Assembly (NCBI GenBank): GCA_963817615.1
Contig: CAWFPH010000001.1
Location: 248,001 to 312,000 of the forward strand
Source: FEN-1219 sp963817615
Lineage (GTDB): Bacteria > Pseudomonadota > Gammaproteobacteria > Steroidobacterales > Rariloculaceae
DNA length: 64,000 nucleotides
Direction of reading: 5' to 3'
The notes below the pieces were generated by a model. It saw only the letters and a list, made by a program, of their open reading frames with translations, was not told where the DNA came from and did no database searches. Each line of letters starts with the position of its first letter. The stretch's first letter is position 1. The translations under genes and the position numbers were made by a program. Of this stretch, positions 43,909 to 52,559 are shown one piece after another.

Positions 43909-45111
43909 ATGCTCCTACGTCTACCCGCGCCGTACGACCGGTTGCTCGTCCCCGTCTACCTGCCGTCCTTCGTGATGGCCGTCAGCCAGGAAGCGCTGAC
44001 CGTGCTATTGCCTCTGTACGTGATCGAGCTCGGCGCGACGCCCGCGTTCGCCGCCGTGATCGTCGGGTTACGCGGTGCGGGCGTGCTCGCGTTCGACGTG
44101 CCGGCGGGCATGCTCGTCGCACGCTTCGGCGACAAGCCCGTGCTGCTGGGCGGGCTTGCGATGATCTTGGCGGGCCTGCTCACGCTCGGAGCGACGACCC
44201 AGCTGTGGGCGCTCGGCGCCGCAGCCGTCGCGCTCGGCTTCGGCCAGGCCGCTTGGATGCTCGGCCGGCAGTCCTATCTTGCGGACACCTGCGCTCCGCA
44301 CGAGCTTGGTCGCGCGATTGCGACGATGGCGGGGCTGCAGCGCGCCGGCGCGCTCGTCGGCCCCGTCGTGGGCGGCGCGATCGCGGCGCTCGCGAGCTAC
44401 CCCGTGGCGTTCGTCGGCGGCGCGGTCGGCGCGGTGCTGGCGGCGGCGCTCGTGCTCGCATTCGCGCGCGCAGTCGACTCCCACGAGCCGCATGGCGACG
44501 TGAGCCTCGCGGGCACGGCACGTGTGCTGCGGGCACACGGCCGCGTCTTTGCGACGGCCGGCACGAGCGCGCTCGTGCTACAGCTCATGCGTGCGACGCG
44601 CCAGCTCGTGTTGTCGCTGTTCGGTCAATCGCTCGGTCTCGACGTCGCGGCGATCGGCCTCGTCTACTCGCTCGGCACGGTCGTCGACATCTCGCTGTTC
44701 TACCCGTCGGGGGTGCTCGCGGATCGCTACGGCCGCAAATGGAGCGCCGTGCCGAGCATGCTGCTGTACGCAATCGGGCTGGCGGCGCTGCCCCTCGCGA
44801 CCGGCTTCTATTCGCTGCTCGCGGGCGCGATGCTGCTCGGCTTCGCGAACGGCCTCGGCACGGGCGTCGTCATGATCATCGGCGCGGATCTGTCGCGCGG
44901 GAGCGGCGCAGCCAATCAGTTCCTCGGTCTGTGGCGGCTGATCGGCGACGTCGGCGTCACGGTTGCGCCGCTGCTAACCGGTGCGCTCGTCGACGCCGTA
45001 AGCCTCACGGCTGCGAGCCTGACCGTTGGCGGCATCGGCCTCGTGGGCACGTTCGTGATGATCGCTGGCGTCAAGGAGACGCTCAGCAAGCCGACCGCGC
45101 GCCCGCTTTGA
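43909..45111 (+). CDS. MFS transporter
   Basis: This 400-aa membrane protein has about twelve hydrophobic helices. It shows major-facilitator features such as FDVPAGMLVARFGDKPVLLGG after helix 2 (the conserved G-x3-D-R-x-G loop), a repeat of that loop in the second half (YPSGVLADRYGRKWSAVPSM), and LGFANGLGTGVVMIIGADLSRG. It is a proton- or gradient-driven exporter or importer in the inner membrane; the substrate is unknown. It diverges from the E2-like gene across 185 bases and is convergent with the aldo/keto reductase. Confidence 0.9.
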   Translation: MLLRLPAPYDRLLVPVYLPSFVMAVSQEALTVLLPLYVIELGATPAFAAVIVGLRGAGVLAFDVPAGMLVARFGDKPVLLGGLAMILAGLLTLGATTQLWALGAAAVALGFGQAAWMLGRQSYLADTCAPHELGRAIATMAGLQRAGALVGPVVGGAIAALASYPVAFVGGAVGAVLAAALVLAFARAVDSHEPHGDVSLAGTARVLRAHGRVFATAGTSALVLQLMRATRQLVLSLFGQSLGLDVAAIGLVYSLGTVVDISLFYPSGVLADRYGRKWSAVPSMLLYAIGLAALPLATGFYSLLAGAMLLGFANGLGTGVVMIIGADLSRGSGAANQFLGLWRLIGDVGVTVAPLLTGALVDAVSLTAASLTVGGIGLVGTFVMIAGVKETLSKPTARPL

Positions 45112-45147
45112 AGCTTGGTGCGGTGCGTGTCGCTCGCAAGTGGTCCG

Positions 45148-46005
45148 TCAGCCCGGCCGGACGGCTTCGAGGTCCGCGAGGTCGTCTCCGTCGAGCTCGA
45201 CGTCGGTCGCAGTCGAGCTGTTCTTCACGCTCGCGATCTTGGTCGCACCCGGAATCGGAATCACGTGATCGCCATGTGCGAGCAGCCACGCGAGCGCAAC
45301 CGCGTAGACAGAGGTCGCGTGCTTTACCGCGATGCGCGCGAGCGCCGGCTCGCGCGCGAGCCGCCGATGGCCGTAGTGGCCGCCCACGGGCGAATACGGC
45401 ACATACGCGATGCCGCGCGCGGCGCACGCGGTGACGAGGCCGGTCTCGAAGTCGAGCCGCTCGTAGAGGTTGCAGCGATTTTGCACGGCTGCGATCGGCG
45501 TGAGCGTGAGCGCCTCTTCGAGCTGCCCGGCGGCGACGTTCGACAAGCCGATCGCGGCGATCTTGCCTTCGTCCTTGAGCCTCACGAGCTCGCCGAGCGA
45601 TTCCGCGAACGGCACGGTCGGATCGACCGCGTGCAAGTAGTACAGGTCGAGCGGCTCACCGAGCACGAGCGCGCTCCGCTCGCAGCAGCGGCGGAGCCAG
45701 CGCGGATCGCAATCCACTTCCCACCGCCCGCCGGGGCGCGTGAGCCCGCCCTTGGTCGCCACGAGCACGTCATCGCGACGGAGCTCGCGGAGCGCGGTCG
45801 CGATCAATCGCTCGTTGTGGCCCAAATCGTCGTTGTCGAGGCAGTAGGTGATGGCGGTGTCGATGAAATCGCCGCCGCCCTCGACGAATGTCCGGATCAC
45901 TTCGAGCGCGGTTTGCCGGTCCGGTCGGCCTTGGATCGACAACGGCATGGCGCCAAGACCGATGGCGTTGACCTCCGTGCCGGTGCTGCCGACGCGTCTG
46001 CGCAT
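45148..46005 (-). CDS. Aldo/keto reductase
   Basis: This 285-aa TIM-barrel NADP(H) oxidoreductase has the catalytic set: Asp and Tyr in FIDTAITYC, Lys in VLVATKGG, and His in YYLHAVDP. Cofactor-binding IGLSN and a late IPIPGATK block are also present. It reduces aldehydes or ketones, and aromatic aldehydes are possible given the surrounding catabolic genes. The ATG at 46005 begins MRRRVGSTGTEVNAIGLGAMPLS, the normal AKR start; frames upstream overlap the methyltransferase gene and are shadows. It lies 65 bases downstream of that gene, probably in one transcript. Confidence 0.9.
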   Translation of the reverse strand: MRRRVGSTGTEVNAIGLGAMPLSIQGRPDRQTALEVIRTFVEGGGDFIDTAITYCLDNDDLGHNERLIATALRELRRDDVLVATKGGLTRPGGRWEVDCDPRWLRRCCERSALVLGEPLDLYYLHAVDPTVPFAESLGELVRLKDEGKIAAIGLSNVAAGQLEEALTLTPIAAVQNRCNLYERLDFETGLVTACAARGIAYVPYSPVGGHYGHRRLAREPALARIAVKHATSVYAVALAWLLAHGDHVIPIPGATKIASVKNSSTATDVELDGDDLADLEAVRPG

Positions 46006-46070
46006 GCTTCGAGTGTAGCGCGGCAGCGCGGCGGTGTTCGACCGCGCTGTAACGGTCGCGGCTTCGCGCG

Positions 46071-46733
46071 CTACGCGGCGTCGGGCAGCCGCCGCGCGCA
46101 GAGCAGCAAATGCGGAGTCGAATAGCCGCGCGCGAGACCGACGGTTTCTTCCACCGCGAACCCCGCGTCCGCCAGCGCCCGCTCGAGCACTTGGCGCGGC
46201 ACGAATCCGACGGCGCCGCTCGAATGGGTGCGCCGCAGCAAGTGGACCATCAATTTTTCCTGCCACAGGGCCTTCGTGACGCGCCAAGAGCCGTCGTCTT
46301 CGGCCTCCTTCAGCACGATCCGGCCGGCCGGCTTGAGCAGCCTGCGCGCGGCCGAGAGAAACGGCGGCCAGGCGTCCGCCGCCAGCAAATAGAGAACGTC
46401 CGCGACCAGCACGGTGTCGAACGCCGCGGGTCGGCGCGCCGCAAGCGACTCGATCGTGCAGGCTTCGAGCTCGACGTTTGGGCAGCGGCCCACGGAACGG
46501 CGTGCCCACTCGATCTTGCGTTCGTCCGGGTCGATGCCGACCACGCGGCGGTCCGGATGGCCGTCCGCGAGCAAAGCGACCAGCACGCCGTGGCCGCAGC
46601 CGACGTCGAGCAGGTCCGTGCCACGCGCGCGCTCGGCCAAGTCCAGCAGCGGCGCGGACGCCAGCCGGCCGCGCACGAACAGCCGCTCGGACAGCGGCAG
46701 GGGGGCGAATACGTGGAGGCTCGGGTGTGCCAT
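46071..46733 (-). CDS. Class I SAM-dependent methyltransferase
   Basis: This 220-aa methyltransferase has SAM motif I LLDVGCGHGVLVALLADG, the acidic residue in VVGIDPDERKIEWAR, motif II DTVLVADVLYLL, and LLKPAGRIVLKE. The C-terminal part (YSTPHLLLCARRLP) fits small-molecule methyltransferases of the UbiE/Methyltransf_25 group; the substrate is unknown. The ATG at 46733 is the first true ATG; an in-frame TTG at 46754 would add seven residues. It is upstream of the aldo/keto reductase and diverges from the glycosyltransferase cassette. Confidence 0.85.
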   Translation of the reverse strand: MAHPSLHVFAPLPLSERLFVRGRLASAPLLDLAERARGTDLLDVGCGHGVLVALLADGHPDRRVVGIDPDERKIEWARRSVGRCPNVELEACTIESLAARRPAAFDTVLVADVLYLLAADAWPPFLSAARRLLKPAGRIVLKEAEDDGSWRVTKALWQEKLMVHLLRRTHSSGAVGFVPRQVLERALADAGFAVEETVGLARGYSTPHLLLCARRLPDAA

Positions 46734-46740
46734 CGAAAGC

Positions 46741-46767
46741 TTGCTTTTCGTCAATCGAACCTATAAT
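46741..46767 (+). promoter_or_regulatory. Candidate sigma-70 promoter for the gtr-like cassette
   Basis: A perfect TATAAT (46762-46767) is preceded by TTGCTT (46741-46746) with a 15-base spacer, somewhat short of ideal. Transcription would start near 46774 and give a leader of about 115 bases before the glycosyltransferase ATG. A perfect -10 box stands out in this GC-rich sequence. Confidence 0.5.
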
Positions 46768-46888
46768 GACCGGGAAGGGCGCGTTGCAATAGTCGTGATA
46801 CACAGACCGCCGCTCGGTCTGCGGGAACGCGCTTCCGCGCGCGCCGTCAAAGCCTCAGTAACCGTTTCGTTTGCCTGGGGTTCGCGCC

Positions 46889-47890
46889 ATGATTTCGGTT
46901 GTCGTACCAGCGTACAACGAAGAACGCAACGTCGACGTGCTCTATGCGCGGCTCCGGACGGAGCTCGACCCTGTTACCCCGGACTGGGAAATCGTCATCG
47001 TCGACGACGGCAGCAGCGACGCGACGTGGGAGCGCGTCAGCGCCTTGAGCGCCGCCGACGCACGCGTGCGCGGTGTACGGTTGTCCCGCAACTTCGGTCA
47101 TCAGAGCGCGCTGCTGGCCGGACTCGCAGCCGCGCGCGGCCGCGCCGTCGTCTCGATGGATGCCGATCTGCAGCATCCGCCCGAGGTCGTTGCGGAGCTC
47201 GTACGCGCATGGCAGCAAGGATTTCAGATCGTGCATGCGGTACGGCGGGATCCGCCCAGGATGCCGTTCCTGAAACGTCAAACCTCGCGGCTCTACTATC
47301 GGCTGTTCGCGTTCTTGAGCGGCGTCGACATCGAGGCCGGCGCCGCCGATTTTCGACTGCTCGATCGACAGGTGCTCGACGAGATCCTGAAGTTCGAGGA
47401 AGAGGGGCTGTTCCTGCGAGGCATCGTGCATTGGGTCGGCTACGCGACCACTAGTGTGCCGTTCGACTGCGGCGAGCGCTTCGCGGGCACGAGCAAATAC
47501 AACTTCCGCAAGATGCTTACGCTCGGCTGGCACGGCGTGAGCTCGTTCTCGCTGGTGCCGCTGCGCATCGGCATCTTCATCGGTCTCCTGTCCTCCACCG
47601 TCGCGTTCCTCGGCGTGTGCTACGCGATCCTCGGCAAGTGGCTCGACCACTCCGCCATCCCGGGCTGGGCGTCGTCGGTGGCTATCTCCTCTTTCCTGTT
47701 CGGAGTGCTGTTCGTGTTTCTCGCGATCCTCGCCGAATACGTCGGCAGGATCGTCGTCGAGGTACGCAAGCGGCCGCGCTTCCTGGTGCGCGAGACGACT
47801 CGACCCGCGGTCGAGGAAGGCGATCGGAGGATTCGACCGGTGGCGCTCGTCGCGGACGTGCGCGCCGAGATCGCCGCGCGCGCCAAATGA
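46889..47890 (+). CDS. Family 2 glycosyltransferase, GtrB/DPM1-like (polyprenyl-phosphate glycosyltransferase)
   Basis: This 333-aa protein has a GT-A domain (SVVVPAYNEERNVD, VDDGSSDATW, SMDADLQHPPE, and a GTSKYNFRKM block) followed by two transmembrane helices (about 230-290: IGIFIGLLSSTVAFLGVCYAI and a second span). This is the layout of GtrB and ArnC enzymes that transfer a sugar from a nucleotide donor to undecaprenyl phosphate on the cytoplasmic face. The next gene, a GtrA-type flippase, overlaps it by four bases (ATGA). A GT-C-type membrane protein downstream completes a three-part surface-glycosylation set. Confidence 0.9.
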   Translation: MISVVVPAYNEERNVDVLYARLRTELDPVTPDWEIVIVDDGSSDATWERVSALSAADARVRGVRLSRNFGHQSALLAGLAAARGRAVVSMDADLQHPPEVVAELVRAWQQGFQIVHAVRRDPPRMPFLKRQTSRLYYRLFAFLSGVDIEAGAADFRLLDRQVLDEILKFEEEGLFLRGIVHWVGYATTSVPFDCGERFAGTSKYNFRKMLTLGWHGVSSFSLVPLRIGIFIGLLSSTVAFLGVCYAILGKWLDHSAIPGWASSVAISSFLFGVLFVFLAILAEYVGRIVVEVRKRPRFLVRETTRPAVEEGDRRIRPVALVADVRAEIAARAK

Positions 47891-48369
47891 GCGACGCACC
47901 GCACGCCCACAATCCGGTGCCGCGCTTTGCGATCGTGGGCTGCGCGAATTTCTGCGTGAGCTTCCTCGTGTTCTATCTCTGCTACCGCTTCTTGCCGTTC
48001 GGAAAGCTCGCGCTGGCGATCGGCGCGGGATCGAGCGGCGGGTGGCTGCCGGGCCTGCACGTCGAGGGGGCGGTCTCGAACGTGCTTGCGTATCTGGCAG
48101 GCATGATCAATAGCTTTGCGCTGAATCGCTCTTGGACCTTTCGGGCGAGCCGGAATCACGCCGGTGCACAGGCCGTGCGGTTCGTGGCGGTGAATCTCTT
48201 CAGCCTCACGCTCGGTACGCTCACGGTCTACCACTTCGTGGACGTGCAGGGCTATCCGGAGCTTGCCGTGTGGATTCCGCTCACGCTCGTCATCATGGTC
48301 GTGAACTATCTCGGTTGTCGGCACTGGGCGTTCGCCGCGCCGACGCTGCAATCGAGCGAATCGCCGTGA
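47887..48369 (+). CDS. GtrA-family membrane protein (lipid-linked sugar flippase candidate)
   Basis: This 160-aa protein has four transmembrane helices and GtrA signatures: RFAIVGCANFCVSFLVFYL, YLAGMINSFALNRSWTF, AQAVRFVAVNLFSL, and VNYLGCRHWAF. GtrA proteins are thought to flip undecaprenyl-phosphate-sugar across the inner membrane for later transfer to surface polysaccharide. It is translationally coupled to the GtrB-like gene. A 184-base gap then separates it from a methyltransferase gene. Confidence 0.9.
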   Translation: MSDAPHAHNPVPRFAIVGCANFCVSFLVFYLCYRFLPFGKLALAIGAGSSGGWLPGLHVEGAVSNVLAYLAGMINSFALNRSWTFRASRNHAGAQAVRFVAVNLFSLTLGTLTVYHFVDVQGYPELAVWIPLTLVIMVVNYLGCRHWAFAAPTLQSSESP

Positions 48370-48553
48370 CGCCGAGCAGCGCCAGCCCGAGCGCGCCGGA
48401 GCCATGATGATCGGCACGATTCGTGCACTGCGTAGGCGCGTTTCGCCGTATTGGACGACCGGCCGGGTCGACGCCGAAACGGCGGTGTCCAGGCGGCCGC
48501 CTGTCCGCGGGGTCGAGCCGATTCCGCGTCGCGACGTTTAGAGGTGTGACTGG

Positions 48554-49267
48554 ATGGACGAAGCCGAGTTCGACAAGTTTGCCGCGGAGTATCGCGACAT
48601 TCACGCCGCAAACATCAAGGTATCGGGGGAAGATCCCGAATACTTTGCGGAATACAAAATCGCCGACATCGCTAGCGAAGCGCGCCTCGCCGGGGTGCCG
48701 CTCGGCGCGAGCTCGACGGTCCTCGATTTCGGTGCGGGCGTCGGCTATTCGATTCCGTTCTTCGCTCGGCATCTGCCGCGAACTCGCGTGACGTGCCTCG
48801 ATGTCTCGAGCAAGAGCCTCGCGATCGGTGCGGGGAAATACGGGTCGGTCGCCGATTTCAAGCATTTCGACGGCGTATCCATACCGTACGCCGAGGGCAC
48901 GTTCGATCTGGCGCTCGCGTCTTGCGTGTTCCACCACATTCCGCACGCCGAGCACGTGGCGCTGCTCGGCGAGATTCACCGCGTGCTGAAGCCGGGCGGT
49001 CTGCTGTTCGTGTTCGAGCACAATCCGCTCAACCCCTTGACGCGGCATGCGGTGAACACCTGCCCATTCGACGAGCACGCGCGGCTGATTCTCGCGCCCA
49101 CGATGCGTGCTCGCGTACGGGCGGCCGGTTTTCCGGCTGCGGCCGTCAAATTCAGGATCTTCTTCCCGCACGCGTTGCGGGCGTTGCGGCCGATGGAGGC
49201 GCAGCTCACGTGGCTGCCCCTGGGGGCCCAGTACTACGTAATGGCTGCAAAGGAGCGGCCGCACTGA
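48554..49267 (+). CDS. Class I SAM-dependent methyltransferase
   Basis: This 237-aa methyltransferase has motif I VLDFGAGVGYSIPFFAR, VTCLDVSSKSL, motif II FDLALASCVFHHIPHA and post-motif HRVLKPGGLLFVFEHNP, as in the Methyltransf_11/25 families. It sits between the GtrA-like and GT-C-like genes of the glycosylation cassette, so it may methylate a sugar or a lipid-linked intermediate; this is inferred from position only. The ATG at 48554 has GAGGTG upstream. Its N-terminus DEAEFDKFAAEYRDIHAANIK resembles sugar methyltransferases seen in O-antigen clusters. Confidence 0.85.
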   Translation: MDEAEFDKFAAEYRDIHAANIKVSGEDPEYFAEYKIADIASEARLAGVPLGASSTVLDFGAGVGYSIPFFARHLPRTRVTCLDVSSKSLAIGAGKYGSVADFKHFDGVSIPYAEGTFDLALASCVFHHIPHAEHVALLGEIHRVLKPGGLLFVFEHNPLNPLTRHAVNTCPFDEHARLILAPTMRARVRAAGFPAAAVKFRIFFPHALRALRPMEAQLTWLPLGAQYYVMAAKERPH

Positions 49268-49333
49268 AGTAATCGCCGGCCGGGTCTCCGGCACGGCGAA
49301 GGTCGATCGACAGGGGAACGACGGCGGGATTTT

Positions 49334-50899
49334 ATGGTCTCTGGTGACGGCTTCACGAGAACGAACTCCTCCATGTTGCGTAAGGGCTTCTGCCTACTGC
49401 TGCTGCTGGTCCTGCCGATCACGGTCTATTGGCCGACGGTCTTTCACGAATACGGCTTCCGCGACGACTACGCGCATCTCCGAGAGGTGCGTGAAGAGCC
49501 CGGCAAACTGTTCGGTTTCACGGCTTCGAACGGCCGGCCGATCTACGGTGCAGTGCTCGAGGCGTCGTTGCACGACGTGGTCGAGGTCGCCGACCTTCCG
49601 ATGCTGCGCCTGGTGGGGGCGCTGCTCCTCACGGCCGTCGGCGTCGCCGTGTGGTGGTTGTTGCACCGCGCGGGCTGGTCGGCCCTGGAAGCCACGGTGG
49701 TTAGCATCGGCGTCTCCATGCTGCCGGCCTCCCAGATAGCCGTCGGCTGGGCGATCGCTTGGCCGATCGTGCTCGCGATGCTGTGTGCGCTCGGCGGTTT
49801 TGCGGCCGTCGAGACGCAGATGACGGTACCGGGTTGGCGGCGTGTCGCGGGCTTCGCCGTAGCGGTGCTGCTGTATTTCGTCGCGGGGCTCACGTATCAG
49901 TCGAGCGCCATGTTCATCGTCGTGCCGCTCGCCGGCTTGCTGCTCGCACGCTCCGACGACGCGCGGGTCGGTCACGTTCGCTGGCTCGCGACGCATCTGG
50001 CGACACTGCTCTTGGGACTGCTCGCCGCGTTCGTGCTGATGAAAGCGCTGTTCGCGCTCGGCGTCTTCGCCGAGTCCGATCGCATGGCGTCGTTCGAAGC
50101 GGATCCGCTCGGCAAGCTGCTCTGGTTCGTGCAACAGCCGCTGGCGAACGCGCTCGGGTTGTTCGCGTTGCGCGATCGGTTCGGGACCGGCGCCGCCTGG
50201 TTCTGGGGCGCCGCGGCGGTGGTCGTCGCAGTGATCGCGGGTGGCTTCTTCGCCGCGGCGCCGCGTCGGACGCGCTCCGAACGCGCACGCTGGCTGGTCT
50301 GCCTGTTGTTCCTACCGTTCGTGGCGCACGCCGTGAGCCTCGCGGCGGAGGAGCGCAACATCGGTTACCGCACGATCTTTGCGCTCGGGGGGCTCGTGAT
50401 CGTGCTGTTCGTGTACTCGCTGCGGGGCTTGCTCGGCGAGATCGGCGGCGGCTGGCGCATCGCTCATCGCTTTGCGCTCGCCGCGTTCGTCGTGCTTGCT
50501 GCGCTCGCGGCGAACTACAATGCGTTCACGTTGATCGCCGAGCCTCAGTCACGCGAGTGGGCGATGGTCGACGACACGGTCGAGCGCATGCGGCTCGACG
50601 ACGATCCGACTGTCTACATCATCGAGCCCACCGTGGGCGACCGCTCGACGGAGCGCATGTTCGCCGACGAGTTCGGGTCGCTATCGGCGGACTCCGACTG
50701 GGTGCCGCGCGAGATGTTCAAGGCCGCGCTGCGCGAGCGTTTCCGCGGCAAGATTCCGGCGGCCGCGAAGTACACACTGAAGTTCGGCCATGAGCTCCCG
50801 ATGGCGGCCTATGACGTCGTGATCGACATGCGGCGGCTTCGCCAGCTTCGCGGTCCGTTCCCGACAACGGCGGCTGTTGCGCCCCGTCACGCCGGCTGA
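49334..50899 (+). CDS. Multi-pass membrane protein, GT-C/GtrII-like glycosyltransferase candidate
   Basis: This 521-aa protein has about ten transmembrane helices and a soluble C-terminal domain (about 405-510). The first periplasmic loop carries an acidic pair in EYGFRDDYAHLRE, the type of site used by GT-C enzymes taking a sugar from a polyprenyl-phosphate donor. An in-frame ATG at 49373 (MLRKGFCLLLLLVLP) puts the first helix at the very N-terminus and is an equally good start. With the GtrB- and GtrA-like genes upstream it probably transfers the flipped sugar to a surface glycan. Family assignment by eye is moderate. Confidence 0.75.
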   Translation: MVSGDGFTRTNSSMLRKGFCLLLLLVLPITVYWPTVFHEYGFRDDYAHLREVREEPGKLFGFTASNGRPIYGAVLEASLHDVVEVADLPMLRLVGALLLTAVGVAVWWLLHRAGWSALEATVVSIGVSMLPASQIAVGWAIAWPIVLAMLCALGGFAAVETQMTVPGWRRVAGFAVAVLLYFVAGLTYQSSAMFIVVPLAGLLLARSDDARVGHVRWLATHLATLLLGLLAAFVLMKALFALGVFAESDRMASFEADPLGKLLWFVQQPLANALGLFALRDRFGTGAAWFWGAAAVVVAVIAGGFFAAAPRRTRSERARWLVCLLFLPFVAHAVSLAAEERNIGYRTIFALGGLVIVLFVYSLRGLLGEIGGGWRIAHRFALAAFVVLAALAANYNAFTLIAEPQSREWAMVDDTVERMRLDDDPTVYIIEPTVGDRSTERMFADEFGSLSADSDWVPREMFKAALRERFRGKIPAAAKYTLKFGHELPMAAYDVVIDMRRLRQLRGPFPTTAAVAPRHAG

Positions 50900-50903
50900 G
50901 GCA

Positions 50904-52340
50904 TCACTTCGCGACGCTGACGACCTCGGGCTCCATGTAGCCCTTGAGCCCGAGCGCCGAGTATTGCCGGCCGAGACCCGACTCCTTCGCGCCGCCGAAC
51001 GGCACGAACGCCGAGGTCGCGCGGTGCTGGTTCACCCAAGCCGTTCCGACCTCCAGCCGCGCTGCGATTTCCGCGCCCCGAGTCACGTCGCTCGTCCATA
51101 TCGAACCGCTCAAGCCGTAGCGTGTGTCGTTTGCGCGTCTGATTGCGTCTTCGAGATCGGTGAATTTCAGGATCGGCACGATCGGCCCGAATTGCTCCTC
51201 TTGGACGAGCCTCGCGTCGTCGGCGAGGTCCGTCACGAGCGTCGGCGGCACGAAGTACCCGACACCTTGCGGGATCTCGCCGCCGGCGAGGAACGTGGCT
51301 CCGCGCTTCCTCGTGTCGGCGATGATGTCGACGACTTTGTCGTACTGCATTTTGTTCTGGATCGGCCCGAGCTCCGTGCCGGGCTCGAGGCCGTCGCCGA
51401 CCTTCGCGCGCTTCGCCTCCGCGACGAGCGCGTCGCAGAGCGCGGAGTAGATCTTCTCGTGCGCGTAAATCCGCTTGACCGCCATGCAGACCTGACCGCT
51501 GTTCACGAACGCAGCGAAGAACAGCTTCTTGGCGATGCTCTTCGGATCGGCGTCCTCGAGCACGATGGCGGGATCGTTTCCGCCGAGCTCGAGCGTCACA
51601 CGCTTGAGCGTGCCGGCCGCGCTGGCGAGCACCTTCTTGCCGGTCGCGACGGACCCCGTGAACGAAATCTTATCGACACCCGGATGCTCCGTGATCCAGT
51701 GACCGAGCTCGTCGCCGCCCGCGAGCACGTTGACGACGCCGGCCGGGAAAACGTCCTTCAGGATTTCGCCGAGCTTGAGCGTCGTGAGCGGCGTGTAGGG
51801 CGACGGCTTCAGCACCACGCAGTTGCCGGTATAAAGCGCCGACACGAGCGGGCCGAGCGCGAGGCTAATGGGTGCGTTCCAGGGGGTGATGATGCCGACC
51901 ACGCCGAGCGGACGATAGCGCAGCTCGATGTGCCGCTCGGCATCGTCGACGAGCGTTTCGACCGGGATATCGATACCCACCATCCCGATCGATTGGGCAG
52001 CGCCGCGGTCGATCTCGGCTACGGACTGCGCGAGCGGCTTACCCTGCTCGCGCGTGAGCAGCTCGGCGAGCGGCGGCTGCTCTTCGCGCAACCGTCGTGC
52101 GAGCGTCTTTACGAGCGCGGCGCGTTCCGAGAACGGCCGCGCGCGCCACGTCGGGAACGCCGTCCGTGCGGCTTGCACCGCGCGATCGAGGTGCGTGCGG
52201 GTCGCCGCTGGGCAGCGAGCGAACACGCGTCCCAGCGCGGGGTTTATGACGTCCAAGTATTCGCCGCTCGATTCGAGCTCGCCGTCGATGAGCAGCGAGA
52301 AGTCGGTGCGTAATGCGAAGGTCTCGGCGGGTTTCGCCAT
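50904..52340 (-). CDS. NAD(P)-dependent aldehyde dehydrogenase
   Basis: The ATG at 52340, 7 bases after GGAGG, was preferred over one at 52346 that abuts the same site. The 478-aa enzyme has the ALDH motifs: ITPWNAPISLALGPLVSALYTGN, KPSPYTPLTTLKLGE, FTGSVATGKKV, catalytic Glu in LELGGNDPAIV, catalytic Cys in NSGQVCMAVKR, and FGPIVPILKF. It oxidises an aldehyde to the acid in the cytoplasm. It diverges from ligC-ligI, so a hydroxybenzaldehyde (vanillin, 4-hydroxybenzaldehyde or protocatechualdehyde) is a reasonable substrate by context; this is inference. Confidence 0.9.
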   Translation of the reverse strand: MAKPAETFALRTDFSLLIDGELESSGEYLDVINPALGRVFARCPAATRTHLDRAVQAARTAFPTWRARPFSERAALVKTLARRLREEQPPLAELLTREQGKPLAQSVAEIDRGAAQSIGMVGIDIPVETLVDDAERHIELRYRPLGVVGIITPWNAPISLALGPLVSALYTGNCVVLKPSPYTPLTTLKLGEILKDVFPAGVVNVLAGGDELGHWITEHPGVDKISFTGSVATGKKVLASAAGTLKRVTLELGGNDPAIVLEDADPKSIAKKLFFAAFVNSGQVCMAVKRIYAHEKIYSALCDALVAEAKRAKVGDGLEPGTELGPIQNKMQYDKVVDIIADTRKRGATFLAGGEIPQGVGYFVPPTLVTDLADDARLVQEEQFGPIVPILKFTDLEDAIRRANDTRYGLSGSIWTSDVTRGAEIAARLEVGTAWVNQHRATSAFVPFGGAKESGLGRQYSALGLKGYMEPEVVSVAK

Positions 52341-52559
52341 TGGCATTCCTCCGGATAATAAGTTTCGCCGCGATCGACGTCGAAGGCGTCGGGGCGCGCA
52401 GCGGCGGCGCGTTTCGCGGGTTCGCGGCACGAGGCCGCTGTGCTAACCTGGCTTCCCGAATAATACACGAACGACTCCGGCCCGTTGCCGAACGGCCGGC
52501 CTCATCGCTCGTTCTCGCCGGCGTTTCGAGCGCCGGCGCCGTCGTCGGAGGAAACCAAT

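Noticed and set aside
46889..50899. Prophage origin for the gtr-like genes
   Set aside because: No integrase, attachment site, tRNA or phage structural gene was seen in the surrounding sequence.
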